A stretch of DNA of 64,000 nt. Source: Plut-88900 sp963668115 (lineage in GTDB: Bacteria; Chloroflexota; Dehalococcoidia; Plut-88900). Of the stretch, positions 23,978 through 33,563 are shown piece by piece (position 1 is the first letter of the stretch; every line of letters begins with the position of its first letter). Under the pieces are notes generated by a model that saw nothing but the letters and a program-made list of their open reading frames with translations, made no database searches and had not been told where the DNA came from. Both the position numbers and the translations under genes were made by a program. Location of the stretch: positions 930,001 through 994,000 of the forward strand of contig OY764147.1 of assembly GCA_963668115.1 (NCBI GenBank), read 5' to 3'.

Positions 23978-25564
23978 TCAGGTCACGTCGCAGAGGAAGA
24001 TGGGGGGGTAGTGGAACATGGAGACCTCAGGGGATGGGCCGACGGTGTCTTTGGCCATCTCCAAGGCGGTGGGGACGTCGGGCGCAGTTTCGTAGCCGAG
24101 GCGATCGGCCACCGACTTGTCTCGGGCGCCGGCAACTATGACGCGACCGAGATAGTCCTGGCCATAGCAGGCCCAGTACCACATATAGAAGGGGTGCACG
24201 CCGTGGTAGGCGTAGGACTCCCGGTAGAGCCGGCGGTACCGTTCGTCCTCCGCATAGCTTGCCTCGAAACGTCTTTCGATTTCGGCGGCGTCCCGGGTCT
24301 GGGGGAGGATCTTGTTGTAGAAGTCTATGTAGGAAGGGTGGTGAAGGGCGTTGAACCGCTCGTCGAGGGGGTGAGAGAAGACGAGGACGCCACCCCGCTT
24401 GACGAGGGGCTTGCCGCGGTACATGTTGAAGCTGTAGCCCAAGGCTAGGGTGTGGATCAGCAATGGATTCAGGAGGGAGTTGACGTTATAAGGGCAAAGG
24501 TAAGGCAGGCCCATGACCATGATGTCGGCCTGGCCTTCGACGGGGACGGTCTGCTGCTTGAAGAGGGTGGACAGGATCTGATCATGGACCATGTCGGTGT
24601 CCCCTGCGGCTACGTCCAGAAGGCCGTAGGGAGAGCGGAGGTTCTGGAAAATCTGCCATCGCACATAGAAGGGGGCGAGGTTAAGGGCCCGGCGGTTCAC
24701 GCCGAAAGTGATCTTGTCGATGGCGTTCCAGTCCGACTCCTGTTTCTGAAGATGGGCTAGGACAGATGGGAAGGTGTTGGAGTTGAGAGCGGTCTCGATC
24801 TTGAATACGTTCAGGTTCTTCGATACGACCTTGCCCATGCCGTTTACGGAGTCGTGGAGGGCGGAGCGAGTCGGATCCATGTAGGACTCGCAGCGCATCA
24901 AGGTGTGAACGTTGTGGTGGTGTCGGATGGTCTTGTAGCTGACGAGGCCCGTGTTGATGGACTTGTGGCCGCCGTCCATGGAGGAGAGGTTGATGTTCAC
25001 GTAGATGAGGAGGTCCGAGTCGGCTACCCGCTTCGAAGTTTCGACCTCTTCACCATGCTCGGTTGTGCCCAAGACTACGAGGTTTTCGCGGTCTTCGGCG
25101 TCGAAGTTGTAGAGTCTGTCGGGATGGAACTCATTGAAGACCTTCCTGCCAAGGGCCCTCTTGAGTTCGCCGGGGGTCATGCGTCGGTGCAAACCGAGGG
25201 CGGCAACAAGGTGGATGTCATCCACACCGTTTTCGCCAAGGGTCTTGAGGACTGCTTCGACGATGCGCTGACGGATGTCGGGTCGGGTCATGGGGGGGAG
25301 GGGCAGGGAGATGTCATCAAAGGCGATGGTCACCTTCATGCCCGGCCTGACAACCTTAGACAAGGGGTCCTGGCCCAAGGGTTTTTCCAGCGCGTTGCCT
25401 ATGGCGCGGTCGACGTCCTTAATGGGGGGGAGGGCGGGTGGGGGGTAGATGACTCGGGCCCCGACCGGCAACTCCTCATACCGGAAGGACTCGCCGTGGT
25501 GCATGAGAAACCGCTGGCCGGGCTTCTCCACCCGTTTGACCAGACTGCTCTTATCTATTTCCAA
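23978..25564 (-). CDS. LarA-like nickel-dependent racemase family protein (DUF2088), long form
   Basis: 528-aa protein. The N-terminal half matches LarA/DUF2088: IAFDDISLPLPPM replaces the DxTRxxP motif, ALGLHRRMTPGEL matches the HRxMTxxE motif, and INLSSMDGGHKSINTG carries the Lys of the nickel-pincer attachment segment. LarA proteins are usually about 420-430 aa, so this is a longer homologue with an extra C-terminal region rich in Tyr/Trp (YESAYHGVHPFYMWYWACYG-like). The pincer-making genes larB, larC and larE are not in the window. It may racemise or epimerise a 2-hydroxyacid; the substrate is unknown. Confidence 0.82.
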   Translation of the reverse strand: MEIDKSSLVKRVEKPGQRFLMHHGESFRYEELPVGARVIYPPPALPPIKDVDRAIGNALEKPLGQDPLSKVVRPGMKVTIAFDDISLPLPPMTRPDIRQRIVEAVLKTLGENGVDDIHLVAALGLHRRMTPGELKRALGRKVFNEFHPDRLYNFDAEDRENLVVLGTTEHGEEVETSKRVADSDLLIYVNINLSSMDGGHKSINTGLVSYKTIRHHHNVHTLMRCESYMDPTRSALHDSVNGMGKVVSKNLNVFKIETALNSNTFPSVLAHLQKQESDWNAIDKITFGVNRRALNLAPFYVRWQIFQNLRSPYGLLDVAAGDTDMVHDQILSTLFKQQTVPVEGQADIMVMGLPYLCPYNVNSLLNPLLIHTLALGYSFNMYRGKPLVKRGGVLVFSHPLDERFNALHHPSYIDFYNKILPQTRDAAEIERRFEASYAEDERYRRLYRESYAYHGVHPFYMWYWACYGQDYLGRVIVAGARDKSVADRLGYETAPDVPTALEMAKDTVGPSPEVSMFHYPPIFLCDVT

Positions 25565-25614
25565 GGCAACACCTTCATGTTTGGCATTCTCGGGGCTAGT
25601 GTAACAAGCCTAAC

Positions 25615-26841
25615 TCAACGGGAAAAGGAGAAGGCCACCTTGGCTCCGCCCAGGTTCCCCGCCCGGCCAGCCGCCACAATGGCATCCTTATAGCGCCGGA
25701 TGGGGAATTGATGAGACACGAGGGCAGACAGGCGGTCTCTGAATTGGTCGTCTCTCATCAGCCGGAGCGCCAAGTCGAAAGTTTTCACGTGTTGGTTTGC
25801 GGTGTGTTCCAGGCCATAGGCATAGGCGCCGGTGAGTCGGACCTGCTGGTGCCAGAGGGGGGTGAGGTCGGTGCGGGCGTCGGAGGGCATGCCGAGGGCT
25901 ACCACCGTGCCGTTCTCACCGGTCCAGCGGACGGCATCGTCAAGGGCTGAGGAAGAGCCAACACATTCATAGACGATGGGAAATCCGCCAACTACTGCCG
26001 GTTTTTCCCTGATCACAGGCAAAAGCTTCGCTCCGGTCTCGCGTGCAAGCTGTTCGTAGCCCTTCAAGCCGGGTGAGCACACCACGTCGACGCCGAAGGC
26101 TTGGGCGGTGGAGGCCTGGGAGGGGTATTTGGCCACTGCGACTATCCGGGTCTCGGGCCTCAAGGCCCGCAGAGCGGCGATGGTCAGGAGGCCCACCACC
26201 CCGCACCCGATTACCAGGACCGAACCGGACTCGGGAGGCTCGGCCCTGAGGATGCCGTGAATGGCGCAGGAGAGGGGCTCTAGGAGGACGGCGGCCTGGT
26301 CGGAGAAGTGGGTCGGGACTGGGTGGAGCTGGGATACGTGGGCAACGAATCTCTCGCCCCAGCCACCCGGCAGGCTACGGCAGTACCCCGTCTGCAAGCC
26401 TGCGGATACTGTACCTTCAGTTGTCCGCAGACAGTTTGCGTAGCGGCCGGCCGCGCAGGCCGAGCAGGTGTTGCTAAAGCCTCGTACCGTGCAGCCGAGG
26501 GCGGGTTCGATGGCCACCCGATCGCCGACGTTGAACCCATCGACTGCGTCGCCGACCTCGATTATTTCTCCCACGACTTCGTGGCCGGGGACGAAGGGAA
26601 AGGACGTGAAACCGGAAAGATAGAGGCTGCCCTTGCTCTTGATTACAGCGAGGTCCGAGCCGCAGATGCCGCTGAGGACGGTACGCACTTTGACCCAATC
26701 GGGGCGGGGGAGCTCGGGTTCGGGGACATCCTTGAGACGGAGGAGGCTGGTCGGGCCGAGGGCGAGCCGGGGGAAGCGCCTCGACAGGACTCGGGTAATG
26801 AGATACCTGGGCACGCTCTTGTATATGACGAGAGCCTTCAC
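25615..26841 (-). CDS. Zinc-dependent alcohol dehydrogenase (MDR superfamily)
   Basis: 408-aa medium-chain dehydrogenase. Catalytic zinc ligands are in GICGSDL and VPGHEVVGEI; the structural-zinc Cys set is in CSACAAGRYANC. The Rossmann motif is VIGCGVVGLL, followed by a typical C-terminus. The N-terminus (MKALVIYKSVPRYLITRVLSRRF) is longer than usual. It starts the three-gene minus-strand run dehydrogenase, LarA-like, lipid kinase, with 50 bases to the LarA-like start. A hydroxyacid or long-chain alcohol is a reasonable but unproven substrate given those neighbours. Confidence 0.9.
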   Translation of the reverse strand: MKALVIYKSVPRYLITRVLSRRFPRLALGPTSLLRLKDVPEPELPRPDWVKVRTVLSGICGSDLAVIKSKGSLYLSGFTSFPFVPGHEVVGEIIEVGDAVDGFNVGDRVAIEPALGCTVRGFSNTCSACAAGRYANCLRTTEGTVSAGLQTGYCRSLPGGWGERFVAHVSQLHPVPTHFSDQAAVLLEPLSCAIHGILRAEPPESGSVLVIGCGVVGLLTIAALRALRPETRIVAVAKYPSQASTAQAFGVDVVCSPGLKGYEQLARETGAKLLPVIREKPAVVGGFPIVYECVGSSSALDDAVRWTGENGTVVALGMPSDARTDLTPLWHQQVRLTGAYAYGLEHTANQHVKTFDLALRLMRDDQFRDRLSALVSHQFPIRRYKDAIVAAGRAGNLGGAKVAFSFSR

Positions 26842-26898
26842 GATTACCCGATGCCCGGCTTAATATGAGTCATTCGATGAGCCTCAGGATTAAGGCCA

Positions 26899-27594
26899 TT
26901 ATGCTGGTACGCCCCTGGAGGTCCAGCGGCGGACGGGCCAGCCTCGGGTGTGAGCCAGTTTTCTCAACCTGCGTTCCGGGTTGACTGCGACAGGATGCCC
27001 GACTAGTTCCAAAAGGGGCAGGTCGGATATGTCGTCGGCGTAGGCGTAGGACTCGGAGAGGTCTATGCCTGACTTCCGGGCCCAGGCCCGGGCGGCTTCG
27101 GCCTTAGCGGAACTGCCCAGTGGGCCGGACTCAAGCCGTCCGGTGAAGCGTCCTTCTGAGACGCCGCAACGGGAGGCCATGACCTCGTCGACGTGGAGGA
27201 GATCGCCGAGGGGAGCCACCATCTCGCGGAGACCGCCGGTCAGGAGAACTACGTCGTGGCCTTGCGCGCGGTGCCAGCCGGCGCGTTCCTCAGCCTCCTT
27301 GAAAAGGTGTCGGGCCCAATAGTCCAGACCCGGGCCCCGGGCCCAACTTTCCACGCTCTCCACCGGAACGCCATTATAGTTCCTGAAGAAGCTTTCAATA
27401 AATCGCACGCGATCTATCCAGTCTTGCAATGCGTAGAAGGGGAGTTTGGGGGCGAGTCCGGCCAGGCGGATTGCCCGTCCGAGGGGGCTTCTGCCGTCGA
27501 GGGCGAAGTCTAGGTATGCGTCGATGAGATTCGATGAGGCGCTGGTGCCGTCCACGTCGAAGAAGGCAGCGACTCGAGGGTCAGATGCGCCCAT
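26899..27594 (-). CDS. HAD-IB family phosphatase (SerB-like)
   Basis: 231-aa haloacid-dehalogenase phosphatase of subfamily IB. Motif I is FFDVDGTSASSN, motif II Thr in VLLTGGLREM, Lys in KAEAARAW and motif IV YADDISDLPLLEL. The ATG at 27594 is chosen because the reading frame upstream to 27717 lies inside the previous gene; the true start overlaps that gene's end by 14 bases, indicating translational coupling. In several bacteria HAD-IB domains are fused or paired with PlsC acyltransferases, just as here, so lysophosphatidate or acyl-phosphate dephosphorylation is more likely than serine synthesis. Confidence 0.85.
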   Translation of the reverse strand: MGASDPRVAAFFDVDGTSASSNLIDAYLDFALDGRSPLGRAIRLAGLAPKLPFYALQDWIDRVRFIESFFRNYNGVPVESVESWARGPGLDYWARHLFKEAEERAGWHRAQGHDVVLLTGGLREMVAPLGDLLHVDEVMASRCGVSEGRFTGRLESGPLGSSAKAEAARAWARKSGIDLSESYAYADDISDLPLLELVGHPVAVNPERRLRKLAHTRGWPVRRWTSRGVPA

Positions 27595-29831
27595 GGAGGG
27601 CCTCGACTGCCGCCTGTACTTCGCCGGTAACCTGTCGGGTGATGTCCCCGAATGCCTTCGGATCGTTTCCGTTGACCCTATCGCCCGCGTAGAGGGCCTT
27701 ACCGAATCGGATGGCAACGGGCCGGCGCTTTACAAACCACGACCCTTTGGGCATCGCCTTGTCGGAGCCAACTATCAGGGTGGGTATGACGGGCGCCTGG
27801 GACATCAGGGCGAGGAAGCCTATCCCGTTCTTGAACGGCTGCATGAGGCCCGGCTGACCCCTGCTTCCCTCCGGGTAGAAGACGAGGGAGTGGCCTTTCC
27901 CGAGAACGGCCAGGGCGAGTCCCAGTTCTTCCCTAGCCGTGGACTGCCTATCGAAGGGGATGGCGTTGAAAAGGACGCGAACCATGCGGGCCATGAAGGG
28001 GTTTTCGAAGAAATAGTCCTTGGCGGCCACGGGGTGGAGGGTCCGGGCCCTGGGGCCAAGGGCATAAAATACCATGGGGGTGTCCATGTGGCTGTTGTGG
28101 TTGGCCGCAATGATGAAGGGGCCGGAACTCGGGATGTTTTCGAGGCCTTCACAGCGGAAGCCCGTCCACCACCTGAGGGCCCAGGTCATGGGCATGAACA
28201 ACGCCTTGCCAAACATTTTCGTCCAGGGCGGTCTCCTCAGCCATTTTTCGGCTTCCTTATACAAGGCGGCATCCGGCACCCTAACGCCAGCGTCCTCGGT
28301 GTCGGGTTCCATGCCCAGAAGGTATCGCTTTACGCCTGGGATATGGACATCCTGGAGGTAGGTTGTCCAGTCGAGCTTTCCAATATCGAAGTCGAAGTCC
28401 CGCTTGTCAGAATCGTGGAGGGATTCCATGACGCTGCGGGTGTTGCTGGTGAGGAACTTGCATTCCGCCTCTGCGTAGGGGCCATAGAGCCTTCCATACT
28501 GATAAAGGCGTTCCAGGGAGAACATCTTTGACTTCAGTCGGGTGCGGAATCGTCGGGCCTGGGGTATGAAAGAGAGCAATGCGGAGGCGGCGATGGCGGT
28601 CCGGATGGGAAGCATGTACCGGAGCCGGACACGACGCAGGAACTTGGGGGTGGTCGGGAAGGTGGGCTTAACCAGCTTCCGCCGTTTCCCGTTTTCGTCG
28701 CTGGACACGGGGAACGGGTTCTTTCTGAAGTAGGCGTCCACCTGGTCCGCAAATCCCCCTAGAGTGATGGGATTTTCCATTCCCGAGGCTACCTGGTAGA
28801 CGTTACGGGAGTCCGATTCCGACGCCCTGGCTATGATGGCGAGAATTGCGTTGGCCACCATGTCCACGGGAATGATATCGAGGATGCCGCGGCGATTGCC
28901 GGGAAAGTCGATCATGCGGCCTCGTCCGTAGGCGACGATGAGGGGGTCGAGCATCCGGTAGCCGTTGAGCCAGCCCGGCAAGGGGGATTTCCAGGCCCCT
29001 TCAATGATTGCGGGGCGGATAATGGCTCCCTTGACTCCTTCCATGCTGCGAACAAACATCTGCTCGCCCATGGCCTTGGAGAAGGTGTAGACGTCCTGCC
29101 AGCCCCGGCGCCGAGCCCACTCCATTCCTATTCCGCTGAGCTCCTTGTCCATACGTTCAGACTCAGCGCGGGCGACCGCGTCTTTTGAGCCCCGAGACCG
29201 ACCGGGACCTACGGAGAATGGCCTGTACCTCGTCCTCCAGTTCATAGGGGGCTTGCGGGAGGCCGTTGACGTGGCCGACGGTGCGGGTCGGGTCGGGCAG
29301 TTCCTCGGGGACGGGGCCTTTGCGGGTGGCGTTGACGTAGCAGGTCGATACGTGGGCAAAGAAAGGACTCTTGCAGCCCCTGGCGAACTCGGAGATGCGG
29401 CGAGGGCCGAGGGTGTTGAGCCCAACGGCCTTATCCAGAGGAGCGTCGAAGGAGACGACGGCGGCGCAGTTGATTATGATGTCGACTTCGTCCTGGAGGC
29501 GCTTGTAGGTCTCGGGGTCGAGGCCAAGCTCTTCCAAAGATACATCTCCAGATACTGCCTTCACCTTCGAGTGGAACAGGGCATCAAAAGAATCGCCGAG
29601 TCGGGCCTTTAGTGGTTCGAATATCTGGGAGTCGTAGACTTCCTGCCTGAGTCTTTCCTCGATAGAGATGGGGGGCGCTCCCGGCCGGGTCCTGGGCCTG
29701 ATGAGAACGTAGAGGGTTTCTATCTCGGGAAGGTGGCATAGGACTCTTTCGAGGAGGACTTTCCCGAGCAGGCCCGTGCCGCCGGTAAGCAGCACGGTCT
29801 TTCCTCTATAGAAGTCTCGAAGTCTTTGCAA
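27581..29831 (-). CDS. Bifunctional fatty acyl-CoA reductase-like / PlsC acyltransferase fusion, frameshifted at about 29191
   Basis: 749-aa protein once joined. N-terminal half: extended SDR (male-sterility/FAR type) with cofactor motif LLTGGTGLLGKVLLERVL, VSTCYVN and the Tyr-x3-Lys equivalent YTFSKAMGEQ, followed by GAIIRPAIIEGAWKSP. C-terminal half: glycerolipid acyltransferase with NHNSHMD and FYPEGSRG (the PlsC NHx4D and PEGTR boxes). The frame breaks at about 29191; removing one base from the GGGGC stretch restores VSGSKDAVARAESERMDKEL. The fusion would make fatty alcohol or aldehyde and acylate a lipid. It is followed by an overlapping HAD-IB gene. Confidence 0.88.
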
Positions 29832-29983
29832 AGCGGGTAAACCGGGGCCAGCTAACTTGAAGCCGGAAAGCGAACGGAGGCCCAGAGGGATGTATTCGGG
29901 CCTCGGTGTCTATTTAATGCGAAGCATTATAAATTCCGGCACTAGAATCGTCCATTACGGGAGGTGTGAGGGGAAGGTAATAG

Positions 29984-30550
29984 TCACCGATCCGCCAGGA
30001 GTCTCGCCACTTCACCCAGATTGCCGACGCGGGTCACGTTGGGCAGATAGTCATAGCCGCGGTTCCGGGGCCAGTCACGCAGGAATACGGTTTTCAGGCC
30101 CTTGCGGGACAGGAGGTCGGCGACACGGCCATCATCGTCCACAAATTCTTCTATACCCAGTTGGGAGCACATGCGCCATTTGAAGTCGGGGGAGGGGAGG
30201 CTAAGGTTGTTGGAGTGGACTTCTCGGAACAGATCGATGAATCCATACCTCTTCAACCATGCGGCTATCAGGGGCATGCCTGCCGCGTTCCGGCTAGTAA
30301 CGAGGACGGGAGTCCGGTATTCGCTGATTGCCCGGATGCCTTCCAGGGCGCCAGGCAGGGGCTTGCGGCCAAGATATTTCAGCCTGAGGAAAAGCTTCAG
30401 ACTCAGAAGTTGCAGTCCCGAGGGAGACTTTCGAGTTCCAGAAGCGAAGGAGCGCTCTTCGTAGGGCCCGGGAGCAATGGGCAGATTGAGGCCCAGGGGC
30501 GGTTGGCAGATCACCCCGTCCATGTCTATCCCTATTAGAGGTTTATCCAA
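29984..30550 (-). CDS. HAD-superfamily hydrolase
   Basis: 188-aa protein with the HAD nucleophile motif GIDMDGVICQPP at the N-terminus, motif II Thr/Ser in PVLVTSRN and acidic motif FVDDDGRVADLL. It resembles small HAD phosphatases of the 5'-nucleotidase group; no cap domain of note. It stands alone between the acyl-CoA reductase fusion and the divergent formamidase gene, with the start at an ATG at 30550. Substrate unknown. Confidence 0.75.
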   Translation of the reverse strand: MDKPLIGIDMDGVICQPPLGLNLPIAPGPYEERSFASGTRKSPSGLQLLSLKLFLRLKYLGRKPLPGALEGIRAISEYRTPVLVTSRNAAGMPLIAAWLKRYGFIDLFREVHSNNLSLPSPDFKWRMCSQLGIEEFVDDDGRVADLLSRKGLKTVFLRDWPRNRGYDYLPNVTRVGNLGEVARLLADR

Positions 30551-30660
30551 AGCGCTCCTTTGCTCAAGGGCACCGTCCAGGGTGGAGGCTATTTTAACCC
30601 CTGCAAGGTCTCCGAACCCGGCATTGTGATACTATCGGCGCAAAGCCAACGCAGGAGGAC

Positions 30661-31542
30661 GTGAACGTGAAAAAGCTCGGGTCGGAGCAAGTTTGCCATC
30701 GATTCTCTGCAGAGGACGAGCCGGCTCTGCGCGTAGGGGCGGGTGAGGTCTTTTCCGTAACCACCACCGACCGGTTTAGAAACGTCTCCAGGACGGACCC
30801 CGACTTCGCCAAATCGGAGACAGTCAGGTCCATGAACGGGCCAATCTACATAGAAGGGGTGAAGGCCGGTGACACCCTGAAAGTGGAGTTCCTATCGATG
30901 TCGCCGGCGGAGCCGCAGGCGTACGTGCTGGCACTGCCGGGAGTCGGCGCACTGGGCGACCGGATATCCAGCTTCCAAATGGAGACGGTGAAAATGTCGG
31001 AGACGGAGGCCGTATTCCCGAGCGGTGCATCGATACCGTTCAGGCCAATGCTGGGGTTGATAGGCGTTGCGCCTGAATCAGGAGAGGCGCTCATGGGCGA
31101 GGCCGGTACGTTCGGGGGACAGCTGAGCATAACGGAGGTGAGCGCGGGCTCTGAACTCTATCTGCCCGTGTTCCACGATGGCGCCTACCTGGCGATGGGG
31201 GACTCGCACCTGGCAATGGGAGATGGGGAGGCCACGAGCTCGGCGGTGGAGGGTTCGATGAATATCACCATGAGAGCGTCGGCCGCGCATGAAATACGGG
31301 TCTCGGGGCCGCTGGTCATGACACCGGAGCATGTCATCACGTTTGGTCGGGGGAAGACAATGAACGAGGCTGCGGATGTGGCGACGCTTGCGATGGCGGA
31401 GCTTATCGAAGAGAGGCTGGGGGTTTCAGGATCGGAGTGTGCGATGCTGATCGGGTGTGGGGCGGACTTGCGGGCCGCGCTGGCCCTATATGCACCCTAC
31501 AGCATGAAGATGTTGATGCCTCGGGCCAGCCTGTCTCTGTAG
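30661..31542 (+). CDS. Acetamidase/formamidase family protein
   Basis: 293-aa FmdA/AmdA-type amidohydrolase. Signature blocks are FSVTTTDRF near residue 37, the GPIYIEGVKAGDTLKVEFL segment, GTFGGQLSITEVSAGSELYLPVF, and the family motif GDSHLAMGDGEATSSAVE. It would hydrolyse formamide or other small amides to ammonia and an acid. The start is the GTG at 30661, immediately after AGGAGGAC; a second GTG two codons downstream is equally good. A strong hairpin terminator follows. Confidence 0.92.
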   Translation: MNVKKLGSEQVCHRFSAEDEPALRVGAGEVFSVTTTDRFRNVSRTDPDFAKSETVRSMNGPIYIEGVKAGDTLKVEFLSMSPAEPQAYVLALPGVGALGDRISSFQMETVKMSETEAVFPSGASIPFRPMLGLIGVAPESGEALMGEAGTFGGQLSITEVSAGSELYLPVFHDGAYLAMGDSHLAMGDGEATSSAVEGSMNITMRASAAHEIRVSGPLVMTPEHVITFGRGKTMNEAADVATLAMAELIEERLGVSGSECAMLIGCGADLRAALALYAPYSMKMLMPRASLSL

Positions 31543-31560
31543 AACTAGTATTGCGACGAA

Positions 31561-31593
31561 AAAAGCCCGGCGTGGAAATCACGCCGGGCTTTT
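31561..31593. terminator. Rho-independent terminator (bidirectional)
   Basis: A perfect 14-bp stem AAAAGCCCGGCGTG / CACGCCGGGCTTTT with a 5-base loop. The T run on each strand makes it functional for the formamidase gene and for the converging BI-1 gene. Confidence 0.92.
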
Positions 31594-31634
31594 CTCGTAT
31601 TCAGGGCGCAGGTCAGGCTTTTCCCGATTACGCC

Positions 31635-32357
31635 TTAGTCGTCCGAAGCAAACCCGAGGAGGTTAAGGATGATGAGAAAGACGTTCAGGAAGCTCAGGTA
31701 GAGGCCAATGCTGCCCATAATCGCAACCTGGGTGGCGGCCTGGTAGTTGCCCTGCTCTGCGGCCTCCATGGCCAGAACCTTCACCTGTCTAGTTTGATAC
31801 ACCGTCAAGACCAGGAAGAGGGGCAGCAGGAGGAGGTTGATGAGTAGGAAGAGCATGCTGGACTGGAGGAGGAGCATGTTTACCAGGCTGATAACGATCA
31901 GGCCAATCAGGCCGAAGATGAGAATCGGGCCCAGCCTGGTGAGGTCCTTCTTGGTGGTGAGGCCGATTGCGCTCATTCCGACGAATAATCCGGCGGTAAG
32001 CAGGAATGCCAATCCGATGCGTTCGTTGGTGTATGCGGAGAGGATCCATGAGAGGAAAAAGCCCTCCAGGGCGGTGAACAGGAGATAGACACCCGTGGCC
32101 GGGCCGATCTGCCCCCTTGCGGCAAGGGCGTTGGCACCCATAAGAGTGGCGAAGATTATCCCGAACCCCACCAAGTAGCCGAGCCATCCGAGGCCCAGTA
32201 CGACGTCTCCCAGTCCTATCCTGTCGCCGACCCAGATGGCGGCGCCGGTAGTAACTATGCCCAGGGCGACGAGGCCGTACATCCGGGACATGGCGCCGGT
32301 GTAGATTGCGTTAGCTCTGACTGCGCCAGCCCCATATGTGTATTGATCGCTTAACAT
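31635..32357 (-). CDS. BAX inhibitor-1 / YccA family membrane protein
   Basis: 240-aa integral membrane protein with seven hydrophobic segments, starting YGLVALGIVTTGAAIWVG and ending with the family's YLSFLNVFLIILNLLG. BI-1/TMBIM proteins are pH-sensitive calcium-leak channels in the few cases studied; the bacterial role is often linked to FtsH and membrane protein quality control. The start at 32357 (MLSDQYTYGAG) is preferred over an upstream ATG whose extension is not conserved. Monocistronic, with a shared terminator downstream. Confidence 0.85.
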   Translation of the reverse strand: MLSDQYTYGAGAVRANAIYTGAMSRMYGLVALGIVTTGAAIWVGDRIGLGDVVLGLGWLGYLVGFGIIFATLMGANALAARGQIGPATGVYLLFTALEGFFLSWILSAYTNERIGLAFLLTAGLFVGMSAIGLTTKKDLTRLGPILIFGLIGLIVISLVNMLLLQSSMLFLLINLLLLPLFLVLTVYQTRQVKVLAMEAAEQGNYQAATQVAIMGSIGLYLSFLNVFLIILNLLGFASDD

Positions 32358-32499
32358 CGCTTTTCTCGATCCTCCAAGATTAGACGATTTACGTATATGG
32401 ATTATAGCATCGGCAGTGAGGGCCACCCGCGGAAAAGAGACGGCGAAAGCGTCTCTTGAAGCAAGGGGGGCGGGGTCTCGGATTACGTTTGGAGAAGAG

Positions 32500-33228
32500 T
32501 CAACACGGCAGAGGCTGGTGGTTGCGGGCCTCGGCCAGGATCATGGTTAGACTGTCCCGCCAGAGCACGACTTGCTCTGCATCCCACTCCGGATTGTAAT
32601 CGGGGAATTTGGCCAGCAACCGGGCGGTGAGGTCGGCCTCGTCGTAGACTGCGGGCTGCACCTGCTGAGCTAGCGGGGACGGGGGACCATCAACGGGGGC
32701 GGGAGTCAATACGGCCTGGGAAGTCCTTTTTCTCTGAGACCGAGCGTTAGGCTGCCGCTCCCTGGTTTTCAGTTGGGGAGACAGCTCTATGCCTGCTTCC
32801 CTGGCAATGCCCAAGAAGAATGTCATGCCCTTACGTCCGACTTCGTCCTGGGAGCCACCCCTCTTGAACTTCTCGGCGAGGTGGTCAGGGGTTGCGGACT
32901 TGGGGGTGAGTCCGTCAAGGACGGGAACGTAAGCGGCGTTGACGATTTCGCGGAGGATGACGCGGGTCTCGGGGCCTTGGGAGGCCAAGAGGCGCACGAG
33001 AGTTTCGGTGGGCTGGCGCTGGCCGTCAACGAGACCCAGAAAGGCAAGGGCAGACTGGAGATTGGACTCGGCGGAAGGGTTGACTTTCAGTTTTTTGAGG
33101 TAGCTGTTGTCAATGCGGCTAGGAAGCTGCCGGCGCCGAAAGTCGTCACTCAGGGCATCGAGCAACCTTTGCCATTGAGAAAAGGGAGGGTAGGGAGGCC
33201 GCTTGTTGGCGTTTTCCTTACCCACCAT
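32500..33228 (-). CDS. DUF5343 domain protein
   Basis: 242-aa protein. The N-terminal 150 residues fit the DUF5343 pattern: PPYPPFSQWQRLLDALSDDF, SRIDNSYLKKLKVNPSAESN, LAFLGLVDGQRQPTETL, then RKGMTFFLGIAREAGIELS. A basic, proline-rich linker leads to a C-terminal helical part (ADLTARLLAKFPDYNPEWDAEQVVLWRDS) that resembles a short SAP/phage-like segment found with this domain. Function unknown. It stands alone, with a divergent AT-rich region leading to ftsZ. Confidence 0.75.
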   Translation of the reverse strand: MVGKENANKRPPYPPFSQWQRLLDALSDDFRRRQLPSRIDNSYLKKLKVNPSAESNLQSALAFLGLVDGQRQPTETLVRLLASQGPETRVILREIVNAAYVPVLDGLTPKSATPDHLAEKFKRGGSQDEVGRKGMTFFLGIAREAGIELSPQLKTRERQPNARSQRKRTSQAVLTPAPVDGPPSPLAQQVQPAVYDEADLTARLLAKFPDYNPEWDAEQVVLWRDSLTMILAEARNHQPLPC

Positions 33229-33563
33229 GCTGTTTGTTCCTTAACCTATCACTTGTCCGCCACGGGAAGACCAGGGTCAGGGTACACCCTACGGACAACT
33301 ATGGCAATAGGTCATGTAAAGGCAAAAGCAAATTCGGCATTATCCTTAACTCTCATACATTTTGCCTTACCTGCAGACTACTATTTGCACTGCCTAGAAT
33401 CCGCCCATATTGCCTTAAATTCGTCTGTGGTTGGGACAAACACCGATTGCTTCAGGCGAAGCGGTCAAGGCAATGTGCCAAAGGGTACCGCTTCAAGCGG
33501 CGGCACGACTCCCGTGGAGGGTCGGGCCGAAAGAAAATTTAGTCGAAAGCGAGGGTAGAGAAA
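33229..33563. other. AT-rich divergent intergenic region upstream of ftsZ
   Basis: About 335 bases, clearly richer in A and T (33300-33430) than the surrounding GC-rich genes, lying between the divergent DUF5343 gene and ftsZ. Its last 100 bases (33480-33563) are GC-rich again and carry GGTAGAG before the ftsZ ATG. Short open frames through it (33234-33542) have no coding character. It probably holds the promoters of both genes; no clear -35/-10 pair could be fixed. Confidence 0.5.

Noticed and set aside
33234..33542. Short ORFs across the AT-rich region before ftsZ
   Set aside because: No ribosome site, no family likeness, and frames overlap on the same strand.
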